DNA of 64,000 bases, taken from positions 1,860,001 to 1,924,000 of the forward strand of contig VWZX01006105.1 of assembly GCA_013399015.1 (NCBI GenBank). Direction: 5' to 3'. The translations under genes and the position numbers were made by a program. Under the pieces are notes generated by a model. It had not been told where the DNA came from. It did not search any database and saw nothing but the letters and a program-made list of their open reading frames with translations. The stretch is from Galbula dea (taxonomy: Eukaryota > Chordata > Aves > Piciformes > Galbulidae). Shown one piece after another: positions 49,201 through 61,867 of this stretch (position 1 is the stretch's first letter; every line of letters begins with the position of its first letter).

Positions 49201-52200
49201 CTCAGCCAACACAGCTCTGGGAGGTAAACTGCATGGAGTGGACTGAGACTCACAAAAGATGTTTTCCTGTTTGCTTGGCTACTGGTTTTACATGAGTGCC
49301 TGTATCTCTCAGTGCTGTGTACAATGCCTCTTGTGTCTTTATGGTGTAGGGGTGTGTCAGGGCCACCCTAGGAGCTTTCACACAATAAAAATTCAGGGAA
49401 ATTTCAGTCACCCTACCTTCCCCTTCCTTGTGCCTTAAGCAGTCTTTTCTATCCCTGTGGAAAGCTGGTGAAGTGGCTGCTTGTCTTGGCTGGATGCTCC
49501 TCTGCCTTTTGCTGCCTTTGGTCAACATTCCTGCGGGATGTCAAAGCTGTGAGTTTCCTCCTTTCCCAAGAAGTAACCATGAGCAGGGGCAGGACATGTC
49601 TGCAGGCTTGTGGGGACTGAGGTTTTTTCAGGTGATGCTACAGCACTGCACAGCTCTGGAGGCAGAAATAGAGCATGACATTGCCAAATCAGCCTAAAAA
49701 GCCTAATGGACATGACAATGGGAAATGACGTCCTAATGCCTCTAAATTATCTTATGAATTTCAGTGTAAGTCACCAGATATGTCTGTATCTATTATACAA
49801 ACCTCTCTTTTACATTTTTTTCTCTTTATAACATGCATCTAAAATTAAATTGTATTTTACTCTGAAATTTTCTAGAAAGAAGTAATTGATATCAGGTCAT
49901 GGTGGCTCAAGGACATACCAGTTTACTGCTGCCAGCACTGTGAGCACCATAGAATCAGCAAAGGCAGCAAATCTTGAGTTGGTAGATTGAATCAATCCTC
50001 CTTAGGACCAACAAATACACAGACGTGTCTTCATCCTTGGAAAATACAAGAAAGCCTGATGAAGCAAGAAATATACTTTGTTCTTTTTGTAATACACTCT
50101 TTTTTCTTCATATGTCCAGCGGTGGCTATGCTGTGCTGATATCTACCGGCCACCCTTGCAGATACCGTGCTCTTGAGAGGTCTCCCCCAGCTCCATCCCG
50201 CCCCAGCACAGCATCACCCCCCTACCTTCCAACACCCCCGTCGGGCACTCAGGCGCCTCTGCCTAATTGAAGCAGCAGCTGGTTTTAATATGAGCTATGA
50301 ATACTGTTTTGTTGTTTTATTTTTTAGACCCTAAATTGCTTTCAAAGGATTGGGGCATCATTCTGCCCCTCCCCAGCCCACCCCTAGCTGCTCCAGGAGC
50401 GGCAGGGACAGTCTGTGCAGCCTCCAGAAGATGGTGCCCTGCTGTTAGGAAACAATGCTGCGAGCAGCAGTCATTCCAGTTCACTGGCACAATGTCACAC
50501 AAAACGCTTTGTGTCTGTCAGCACATTCCTGGAAGGTCACAGTCAATGATGAATGCTCCTGTGTAGGAGCTGAGGAGGCTGGTTTCTTCTTCTTCTTTTT
50601 TTTTTTTAATCCATGAATTGCATCACTTGGCAGCCTCTTGGCTTCATTCATTTGACTCCTGTGGTTACAAACCTTTCCCAATTGTTGTGAGCCTGCTTCC
50701 TCCACAACCCCTCTGTGGCCAAAGCAGGATATTCATGACTGACTGGCCTGGGGAAGCTGGATAACGTCCAGCCACTTTCCACAGCAGAGTTGCTCACTTC
50801 CCTCCCTCTGAGGTCTGAAATATCCTGTGGTTCTGGTTAGCTTTCTCTCCGGATGCACATCAGCTAAAGCATATGCATCATCATGTGATACCCAAGGTTG
50901 TTTCAGTGCAGCTAATTGTGACAGAGGCTTTATTTAGATGCTATGTATAAAAAGATGGGTAAAGCACTCCATATGAACTCAGAAGGATATTTGACTTGAT
51001 GCTGAATGAAAAGATGATTTTCACTGGCATGTAACACTGTTCTCCACTGAGCTTTGCACATATGTCTAAGATGTTTAAATAATTCCAATAAAGTATGATG
51101 TCATCTTTGCAGCTCCATTGCCATTTCCTATAATTCTGTTCATAATTTCTTTTCCTTCTGAGTTACTAATTGCTCATGAAGGTTGTGCAGGTGAAGGGAA
51201 CTCTTCTATTTTTTCCACATTCCCTTCCCCCAAACAGAAAGCACAGACCTGCTAGTTTTAACTGGTTAAAAACACCTACAGCCAAATTCAGCATCACTTC
51301 TCAATGGGAATTTACCAGCACCTGAGTAGTAGTAGTCACTTGGCATAATCCAGCCACCCAGCCCCCCTGAAGGGTATTTTGTTGGCATGGGGAGAGTCTG
51401 GATGGTTCAGGAAAACCCATGACAGAGTGAAATCAAATGAGGAACACCAGAATTTGCAAACAGTGTTCATGGGCCTGTTCACAGGGTCATGTGGGTGCAC
51501 ACCCTTCCAAAGGATGGAGACACATTCAATGGTCAGGACAGGTTACCAGCCTCCAGGATGCCTGCTTTTTTTTTCCTAAGTGCAGCAGGACAGAGGTTCT
51601 AAGAAGGATTCAGAGAGTACATCTGTAGGCATCTCACTCTCTGCCCCTAAAACTATTTGGCAATGTCCATATTGTTAAGGCAAATATGCCTTCAAAACAG
51701 GGTGGCTGCATCTAACTTGGCTAGTCAGTAGTCCCTGGTTTAATCCAGTCCCTACACTGCGTGACCTCTATAGCTGTGCTTAGGAACTGGTTAGGGGATG
51801 TTGCCTGGCCCAGGTCAGAAATGGTCCTTAAGTAAAGCCAGAGAGAAATAAGTTCAGAGGCCAAATGAGTCCTTAGGAGTCAAAATTTGTGAACTAGAGT
51901 AGGATACGTTATCCAAAAAACTTTAAGAATGCTCCTTTCAGGTCATTAGTGAGTAGGGAAAAAACACTGAAACTTCAAGGAGGTTTTCCAGCAGCAACAA
52001 CTAAGGACAATTTGCAAAAGCTTTGGTGAAAACAAGAAAATTGCAATCAGCTTTCCAATAATGGTTACATGTTGCAAAATGTGGGATGAAGGAAAAGATC
52101 TGTGAAACTTGAGGACATTTCACACTTTATACATTTCCAGAGAATTCTTCTTCTCTTTCAAGTTGTTGAAGAAATGTCAGTAAGTGGAAAGCCAGAGGTT

Positions 52201-55200
52201 TTGCACAACTTATGAGTAACTCCTTTAAAAAGTACTCAAGTTAGAGAAAGTAATTAAAACTTGTTTGGGTTTATTTTTATTTTATGAAGCCCGTTGGTGT
52301 TATTATCTCCCTGCATTTGCAGGCACAGATTTGTCACTTCCCTTTGTACAGACCAAGAGGTATTCCATGCACAGGCACACAAACAGCATTAAAACCCTGT
52401 TTTAAGCAAAGGTCACTTCAGATCAAGTGAGATGTTTGTCAGCATTTCTAACAACTTGATAACACTATATGGAAGCTGGTTGGTGAAGAAAGCTGGCAGG
52501 ATTGATGTCATCTTTTTCTTTCCACTTCAGCATTTCTTGGTATCGTTAAAGGGAATTGCTAGCATCACCCTTATCCTATATATTGCTGTGTCCAACCACA
52601 GTGGGTTACCCTGTGTGTCAGCTGTGGAAAAGATGATGAAGTATTGATGTCTATAGGGTTTTGGATGAAATGATGAGACAGTATGGTGTGAAGATAGGTC
52701 TGCAGCATGTTGCAGAGGTGTGACAGGGGTCCACGTAGAAGTGCCACTGTAGCTGTGGCCATGCAGACTTCACCAGAGGCTATACATGCTTGTGCAGTAT
52801 GCTGAGTTCACAGTTGGTCGCTGTAAGTCCACTATATCTGTATTTCATGGGTTGCAAATAGCTATCCCCTTTATGACTACCTGAGGACAGGACATCCTCA
52901 GATCTCTTTGCTACACAGGCACCATACTCCCAGTACCTGAGGAGGAGATGGCATATATACAAAAAACAGAAGGGCAATGGTGCTGTCTGCACCTGTCTCC
53001 AATGGCTCTCAGAGTTATTTGTATAGTTGCTCAGTGGTAAGGACTACATCTCATCTGACCTCGCAGGAGAAGAAAGTCTCCCAAATATCCCTTTTATGTG
53101 TGTCCAGTAGCAAACCCCACCATGCCCTGATGCAGTCAGGAGAGCTTGTAACAGAGAAGATAAGGAAAAGCAGCCTCTTAGCATTCTCAGTGCAACACAG
53201 CTTGAATACCCATGAGTCACAGTTTGCTCTCAACCCTGACTGAAGGAAAATGCCTGATGACATGTCAAAGGAACTTGAGAAAAGTGAGGACTCTAAGGAT
53301 CTTGTCAAGGTATTCTGACATGTACACTACACCATTTGAACCTGAAGAACAGTAAAACTGTTACCAAACATCAGTAGAGTGACACAAATATATGTACTCA
53401 CCATGGGATGGATGGATGGATGGAAGGAAGAGATTTAGCACATGCACACACACATATGAGGAAAAAGAATTAGAACCTCTGAAGTTCTTAAAAAAAGGTG
53501 ATTTGCTGTGCACTCTGGGGTTCAATCTGTGGAAATAAAACCTTCCTGCATATTTTGTCCTCTGCAAATGGCACTTAACATCCTAACGTTCTGAGAACTT
53601 TGAGTTACATGGGAGTGACATATCAGCTTCTGTAGATAGTGCAGCTGGAGTTTCCCTGGCTGTCATGATCCACAGTGGCAGAAGAGCTACCTTGGAAAGA
53701 CAGCATGCCTTTCTCTGCCATGACTGGAGCTGGCAGAAGAAGGCTGCACCATGGCTGTGTCCTCACCTTCTTTTTCTGCTGTTTCAGTGGTGACCGAGAT
53801 GGGCAAGAACAAATCTTCTCCACACATGAGACACCTTGCTCCTCAGTGCTTCAGGACTCCTATGTTCTGGCTCCTTCACGTGTGTGCTACAGACAGAACC
53901 CATGCTTTGTTTCACTTTTGCTCTTCTGAGCCCCCTGAGAGTGAAAACCAGGGCATTGTGGGATGGAGGTAAAAACTGTCAAGCATGATTCCCAATTGCA
54001 AGAAGAGTAAGTCTAAGCAAATTTAGCATTGAAGCCAACAGGGATCTTTTTAATGGCTTCAGCTGGGCTTGGATTCTTACTCTAATTGCATGCCTATGGA
54101 GGGTTTGAAGACTGGGATTCATCCACTTAAATATAGGTATTTGATGAAGATGTCTAAGGTAGGTCAGTACAAAGAGGTAGATGCAGTCAGACAGTGGGTC
54201 AGACTACCTGCCTGAGACCATCCCATGCTGTTAACTCTTAAGAGTCATTAAAGAGATTAATTGTCTAATTCAGTGCCTTGACTACTGCCCAAACCTAATG
54301 TGAAGAACAGGCTGAAGCATCTAAGTACCCAAATGAACCAGTGGCGATATTATTGTGTAATTTTCCTGTGCAACACTTAACTAAGATCAAGGTGGAAATG
54401 TGCACATGTTGCTGGGTCTGGTTGAGAACTGAAGAAAGTAAGTAACAAATCAGAAAAATTAAAAGGAAAATAAACTTTTATTTTTATACTTTATCTTAAT
54501 GTAGCTAGAATGTTAAGAATTTATCACCTGACATAAAAGACTTAATCATTACTAATCCTTTGGCAATTGTTTTAATAACATTAATCAAGATGAGCTCATT
54601 TAGTGCTAATGGGGGTGTTTTAAGTACTTTTATAGGATTTTCACTGAAATTCAGAATGAAATAATTGAGCCATTATTTTAAAGAGTTTTCGTCATCCCTC
54701 AGGGAAGTTCCAGTTCCTTGGGTTTCATCTGCTTGGTTTTAGTTCCTCTCAAGAATTAATTGTGATTGCCTCTGACAATTTCAGAGTACCCCCTTCTAGT
54801 TATTAATTTGACCATCTTCTGGGCTGTCTGAGGTTTGTTGCCCCCAATAATCTATTTTGTCAATGCAACATGGACAGGAAAAATTTAAAATACCACTAAA
54901 GGAGTGTGGTGACAGATGACAGGAAAGACAGTGATTGCCAAGGGCTAAAGGCTGTAGTGAGTTTAGTTTTTCCCAAAACCAAGATTGGATGAGCAGTTGG
55001 TTAATTGATTGCCCAATTCTGCATGCTTAGTCTTTACTAGGCACTGTAATTTGTACAATCTGGAATGCATTGGCAGTTGCTGAAGTTGTTGGGGAAGGAA
55101 GGCAGGCAAAGTGTAATAGACTTAGGCCAGCTGCCTGAATTTATGCTCTTAGTGTCAGCTAATATGCCAGAATGTGCCTGAAACATCCCCATAAAGACAG

Positions 55201-57238
55201 CAGGTGGAACACAGGGCATATAGTAGACCTTTGCCTTTCCTGAAATAACACCATGAGTGATGCCCTGAGTATCTGAAATGACACTAAATGTTTTGGATAA
55301 CTATACTGAGCTCTATGGTTGGGAATCCATTTGAGATTAAGACTCCACATGCCAATCTACACGTAAGCTAGGTATCTAGATTTCTATCATAGTCAGTGGA
55401 GATCTGCTTAATGCAGTCACTGAAACCCTGTGAGTTATTTGGCTGCTTGGCCTCTCTCTGTCTACAGTCAGACAAGCTGAGTCACCCTCCAGACTCTGGT
55501 GACTGTATTGAGCAGATCTCTGTTAATACAATGGGATCTCTGATGCCTCGGGCTAAATTCAGCTGACTAAACTTTGATATCTAGTGCCATGGTAGATGCT
55601 CTAGAGTATCCTGGCTGGTCTCCAGCTTTGTCTTCAGAAGAGGCAGGGCATCTCTGCCAGCCCAATGTAGATGCCTCAGACTTCCTATGACACCTAAAAA
55701 AATTGCAAGATGGCTACATATGGGCACCAAAGCATTGTCTTTTGTCACAGATCATAGGATGCAATACATGAAGTCATTTAATGCTAAAATTCTCTAAATA
55801 GTTCATATAATGCTATGTTCATTTTGATGGTAGTCATATTAGAAGGTTTTATTTAATCTGGTAGGAAAACCTGTATCAGTCATTCCTAGTTTTGATAATC
55901 ACAGGAGATGCTGCCATTTCATATTCACTCCAGTGAATTGTCAGGTCATATTCTGCCATCATGTTTGGTAATCACATGCCTAAGCCCAAATAATGACAGA
56001 AAAAGTTGACTGCAATATATTTACACATGAAATAATGCAGATTTTTCTTATATTCAACCAACTTTATGACTGCTATTTTTTATTTTTTCTCAGAATAATT
56101 GAAAGTTTCTGTTCTCTTACTCCATTATTGTGATTAAAAATAGTACAGACTTAAAATATAAGGGGAAAAAGGAGAAAGAATGTAATTTCACTTCATATCT
56201 TGTCTGGAAAATAAGCTCTGAAAATGTCTTTGAAAAGATTATCTTAATTGCAAAGATCTTTACTTAAATCATTATATCAAGCACAATAAACAACCTACAT
56301 TACATACAGCAAAACTTCAGCTTCATAAATCTCATTTTCCAAGGTTTTATGTGATAATGAAGATCACATTTTGTAACCAAAGTGTATCTATCTTGCAGCT
56401 TGCATGTTTTGTTTGGTTTTCAACTGTTGGCAAATTCTTCTACTTCTAAGACAGACAGATTTAGCAATTTTTTTTTTGTATTCACAGAAGGAATTTGAAT
56501 TATTAAACTGAGCAACCAATATGACTAAGAATAGTTATTTTCAGGATCATTTAATCACTAGGTAGGATTGTTAAGATGTCAGATTTTTACTGTGAAATGG
56601 AAGCAACTCTATTCCTGAGTGCTTTGTGTTCCCACAGATGGGTCTCAGGTTTTATAGCATACATTGAACATGGCTTATGTGCATGTCAAATACATAATGA
56701 TTGCAGGATCCAAGTGAAAATATATAACATGTATCCTGTTTACACATACACAATTATAATGATTCAATCCCTTACACAAGAATGATGCAACAGGATTTCC
56801 ATTTTACAAGGTTAAACTCTGCTCACATGTGTGATGCATGACTTTTGTTATTATTCAGCATCCTGCTGTTGCAGGCTGCATCTGACAGATATTTGTGTCT
56901 CCACTAGAGCTGTATGTTACCAGTCTAACAACACTTACTGCATCCAGCCCCTGAGATTAGTTATTCAGACCTTCTAAGGGTCTAACTCGATTCAAGCTTC
57001 ATCTAAGCCAGAATTGAGTAGGGATTTCAGGATTTCAGTTATGGCAGGTAACTAATGCAAAAATGAAGCCAAATGGTTGACACCTCCTGTACCTTTAATT
57101 GATGGCAGTGTTGCACCAAACAACAGTCCAAATAGCCATAAAGAACTGTCTTGAGAGACCAGGTTTTTTGTGATGAACCCTGTGGGTTAGAGCAAAGGAA
57201 AAGCAGCTTGATTGATTACAAGATTTGTTTTCATTTAG
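43201..57238. other. Intergenic, no gene seen
   Basis: Fourteen kilobases without a supportable exon. The 47.3-50.6 kb part is somewhat GC-richer. A splice-acceptor-like tract precedes a 60-codon frame at 48030, but without a partner exon. AATAAA hexamers occur near 47314, 51086 and 56285 without any gene to attach them to. A (GGAT)n microsatellite lies at 53406. The rest is unique AT-rich sequence. Confidence 0.6.
53406..53430 (+). repeat. (GGAT)n microsatellite
   Basis: Four GGAT units followed by two GGAA units. Short, and likely polymorphic in length. Confidence 0.85.
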
Positions 57239-57345
57239 TGAATTCAGAGATTTCAAGGCCAAAAGGGAGCACTCTGATTGTCTAGCTTGACCTTTTGAGG
57301 GGTGAAGGCCATGAGTCTTCACACAGTGATTCCTGCACAGACTAA
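57239..57345 (-). mobile_element. Ancient CR1-type 3' end
   Basis: The plus strand reads 'cagagatttcaaggccaaa', 'ggagcactctgattgtcta' and 'cacagtgattcctgcacag'. This order matches the 3' end of a CR1 type that is abundant in turtles and crocodiles and old in birds (recalled family knowledge, not searched). It is about 107 bp, with ends uncertain. Confidence 0.6.
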
Positions 57346-60300
57346 GCAGCTCTTCCCTGGTCTATAAGGAAACTCTCCAGCCAGCTATATGGGTGAGCAT
57401 TACCTCATGCAGTACACTGGGCTGTATCCTGAGATCATCTTACCAGCTACTAAATCCTGAGGAGTTTCACTTGGCAGCTCAGGGCTTACAGGGATGAAAG
57501 AGAAATCAGACTTTGGCTCACCCTTCCTCACAATATGGTATCCAGTGGCATTTTTTTTTAAATCTTCTCTTTATAAAAGTGTAAAATACATATATATGTA
57601 TTTGTTGTACATTGCTTTATCCTGATGTGTAATGTTTAGGTTGAATTGGTGAAGTTGAGGTAACTCTCCTCTTTGGTCCAGAAATGAATTTTGGACATGT
57701 TTAGCTGACAAGGAAGACTCTTCATTACTTTCATTGCAGTTTGTAGGTGTGTCTGACCTTCTATATTGTAGATATCAGATTACATTGGTAATATCTGCAC
57801 TGAATCCAGCACTTCTCATGTCATCAGAGTAAATCTTCCAAAGTCAAGCAGCTCTTTCAAGCACTTTCAGAAGTGACATGCCTACCTCCATAGAAAAATG
57901 CAGTAAAAAGAATGACATTACAGACTTAAAATCTCAGTGTAGTAAAATCACATATTTATCCTTACTGTTAAAAGCAAACCCAGCATATTTTAAATACAGC
58001 TCAATCTAATGTGACAAGAAATGAAACAATGAAATATAGTTACTATTCAAGGTAATATTCTGCTGCTCATAAATATTCTTCACCTGTGCATCTAATTATA
58101 GCTAAATAGCACACAAATACAGCCAGACTGTAGTCAATGGAGAAAAAAGGGACTAGAATAACTATGTGTGTCAATCAGGTTACCAGGTAGCTAAATCTGT
58201 GTGTCTGCCAGCCAAAATTTTCAAGGCCTATATTTGACTGATATTGCTTAGTTTCTTTAATATGTGCTATTTTTTGCACCTATGATTTGTATGTAGCATA
58301 TTATGTTGCAGTCTTTTCAGAAAAGAAGCATATAGGTTCATTAAGTCCTAAGCCTAAAAATATATGAAAATGATCCATGATGCTATTATACTAACCATAC
58401 TTCCCAAGTGATACTTTCTAATATCAGAAAAAATTGTTGCCATGGTGACTGGCTTGACCTGAAACAGTTCAGCTGATGCTGAGCTTCCTTTCCCTTCCCC
58501 AAAAAAGGAACTAAATATAATCTCTCAGAAAAGCAATCCTTTTGATTAGGTAACAGCAATCTCTCTGTTCCCTTTGTTGATGTCACATTGGCTTATTAAC
58601 ACTCTCAGTTAGAAGAAACAGAGAGTTTAAAGAAAAGTAGGCTTGAAAATGGGGTCCAATTTTAACTGAAAATTATCCCTGTAAAAGGGTGTTGTGCCCA
58701 CCCATCTCATGACACCATCTAATTTAGCATCTTCTGAATGGAAGTGCAGAGTCCCAATGTACCATTAAAAATGCAAGAATTCCAGAAATGAGTGAATTCA
58801 GCGTTACCTGCCCACAGATAAAGTGGACAGTGGCATGTTCAAGCTTTGTTTGATTCATAGCAACTTAGTTAATTTGTCTTGTTAACATGCCTTTTATCTT
58901 AACCTTCTTTTGGATTAAAAGGTGACCTTCTCATGATCCTGAAGTGAATAGATATTTTGTTGAAAATTTCCTTTTCTTTGAAAGAAATGCTGCAAAGAAG
59001 GAAAAGTTAAAGAGTGACATCCCTCTGCAGCTCCAGCTGCATGCTGGGACATGTTGCTCTCATGGTTAAACAAGGGCTGAAATCCCCAAAAGGTCACAGG
59101 CTGCTAAGGAAGGACTCAAAGGGCTTATTGATATTTAAAGACCAAGAATGTAAATTCCAAGGCCTATACTCATCATGAGCTATGCCTTCACTGGTTAAGA
59201 TTTCTAGGTATCTAAGGAAAGGCTCCAACAGTTTTGTGTGATCCAGCTTGCCTCAGGGGCATGCCTGGGCTTCCTAAGGGCAATAGATTGAAGAAGCTTC
59301 TGTATTTTACCTGTCTGCAAGGACAGCTTTTATAAAAGAGAGAACTGCCCCTTGAATTTAGAAAGTAGATCAAACTTCTTCAGAGATATCTCAGACTTCC
59401 TGTATTTCTCAGATTTTTATTTTTTTTTTAAATAACCTCAGTTCAGGGATATAGGTTATAGTCCAGGAGTGGAGTTTTGGGGAAGGTTAACCTCTTTGTC
59501 AACCCCTCTAAAAAGCAGCACTGCCCTTTGTAAATCAGCAAGGATACTAGACTCTTTTCACTTTCCTCTCCAATAATGTCATCCTTCCCATACCATCCTC
59601 CTCCTCCTCCTACTTGAGTGCTTTCACCACCATTCTTCAGACAAACTTTCTTTTGCTCCTTTTTCCTTTTGAACCATGGCCTTTGTAGCTCTTCTGCACT
59701 TATGGTTCAAATGATGTCCTTACTTTCTAACAGGAAGTCAAGCTGTGAATTTTGGTCTTGCACAGAGGTCTGTGCTTTGGATAAAGAAATATTAGCACTT
59801 TCTGGTGTGCTATTTAGGCAACAATTCATCCAGTGTGTGGACTTCCAGATCTGAATAGGGAAACTAGGGACTGCATGTGACATAAGGAGCTCAAAGAGAC
59901 ATGGGAAGTATCCCCATGGCTCTTTGTATGATGTGGGGTGTACTAAAGGCAAGAGAAGCAACAAACTTGTTCTGCATTCTTGGCACATTACCTCATCTTT
60001 CTAAGGTTTCTTTTCACTGACAATGAGAGGAGGGCACTCATTAAGAGTTGCTCAGAATTTTTCCACTGAAACAATGCCTGAATAGAAAATCATGTTCTTA
60101 GCTAGCTGGTCAATGAAAATGAAGAGAACTTCTACACTGTTCTACTTTCCCCCCTTTTAGTATGAAAAAATATAAAGTAGAATTGTTTGGCTTTCAGCCA
60201 TGTTTAGCTTACAAGGTCGTTGCTTTGCTAGATCTTTTTTCAGGAAAAGATCATTTTGAGCACCAATATTTATGTAAGACATTTCAGAAAATAGCAATGA

Positions 60301-60417
60301 AAGGTGAAGTGCAACAAGCAATAGTGTTCTAACCAATAAGGCAAGATTTGCTGGGTCAGTAATGACTTTCATTTTATCAGATTATATAATTGGAGGAAAA
60401 AAACGGGCATGCAAACA

Positions 60418-60449
60418 CCTCAGACCTCACTTTCCTCAGACCTCACTAC
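60418..60449 (+). repeat. 16-bp direct repeat, two copies
   Basis: CCTCAGACCTCACTTT followed at once by a second copy differing in the last two bases. Confidence 0.8.
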
Positions 60450-61820
60450 TGTAATCTACAGAAAGGCCCTAGCTAGTAATGACAAAGAGGTATGTCTTCA
60501 ACTTCTCCAGAATTGTTCTCCAGAGTCTGTAATTATTCTATTCACACATAAATACATACACAAACAAGTTTAAAACTCATTTATTCAGCACAGGTCTGCA
60601 TCTACCAAATACCATGTTTTCTGAAAGGTTACAAGAAACATGGACTTTCTCTCACTTAAGAATACTAACTGATTTTGACAGATAAATTTCCCCTTAAATA
60701 TGTTCAGAACTTCCTTTATATAGAAGTGTGAGTCATTCTGACAAGATTAATTTGTATTGAAAAATGAATGTGTTAAACTTATTAGCCATTCAGGTTAGAA
60801 AGACTGTAAGCAGCAGATCAATGACGTTTCCACTTAGTGTACTAAACACCTTGTGCTTACAAAGTGAAAATATATGTTGGTGAAAGGCATGCTGAAGATT
60901 TGACAGAAATTGTATCATAATCTCTTTCTGTTCTTGACTTGGTGTTTCCTTGTTTTTTCATTCTCTATAATAAGGAGGATATGTACGAGAAGATGGCCCT
61001 TTTGTAACTGCATCATATTTATGGCAATGTATGTGTATTTCCAGCAGAACTAAACAACTAAGAAAATAGAGAAGTTTGCTGGAGTTAATAAAACACTGTA
61101 TGATAGGACAAGAAATCTGTTTGAGTTTGAAGACCCATCAACTGATATTTAAGAAGATGTTGAAGTTCAAGCAGTTATTTAGAAGCCACAGGGGTATCTG
61201 GATCTGAACTTCCCTGGCTTAGATTCTGCGTTGAAAGCATGCCTGACTTGTAAATAAGAGGGAGTGGAAGGGAGGCACTAGTCACAGGGTCAAGTGTGAT
61301 TTACTTGGGAAGTGTCTCAACCTCTCAATCTCTCTTTCTTCTCAGTGGTAAGGAAAACTTTCCAAAAGGTGATTCAAAGGTAAAGCCTGACTCAGATGCT
61401 CACAAGCCAGCTTTAAGATTATCAAATAACCTCAGGGTGTGATGTGACACCTGAGCCCAGTTTGCACAAGCCTCTATGTTGGTTTGTTTGGGGACAGCTG
61501 GCAGGTTCTCCAGGCAGGGAAACTCAGTCAGGAGAGTTCATAAGCTTTCTCCAGGCTCTGAGCCTACTGCATCAGACACTTGGGTCTTAAACATTGCTAT
61601 GAGCAGTGATACAGATCTTATCTTAGAGTATGTAAGTCAGCTTTCTACTTTGAATGGTCTTCTAGATGAATGCCCTTTCCTTTCCTTATAGTAAACACTA
61701 CTAGGAACACATAAAACTGGCAAGTTAAATTAGGATGAATAGTGGTAGGAGTAACTTCTCTGTCCCCTTCATAATCAAAGAGTGAACAAAAACATACGGT
61801 CTGAGAAAACTCACCTGCCT

Positions 61821-61867
61821 GTTGTGTTATGATCTTGTCATGTTATGATCTTGTTGTGTTATGATCT
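61821..61867 (+). repeat. 16-bp tandem repeat, about three copies
   Basis: The core GTTATGATC recurs at 61826, 61842 and 61858, an exact 16-bp period. The spacers between cores differ slightly. Confidence 0.85.
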
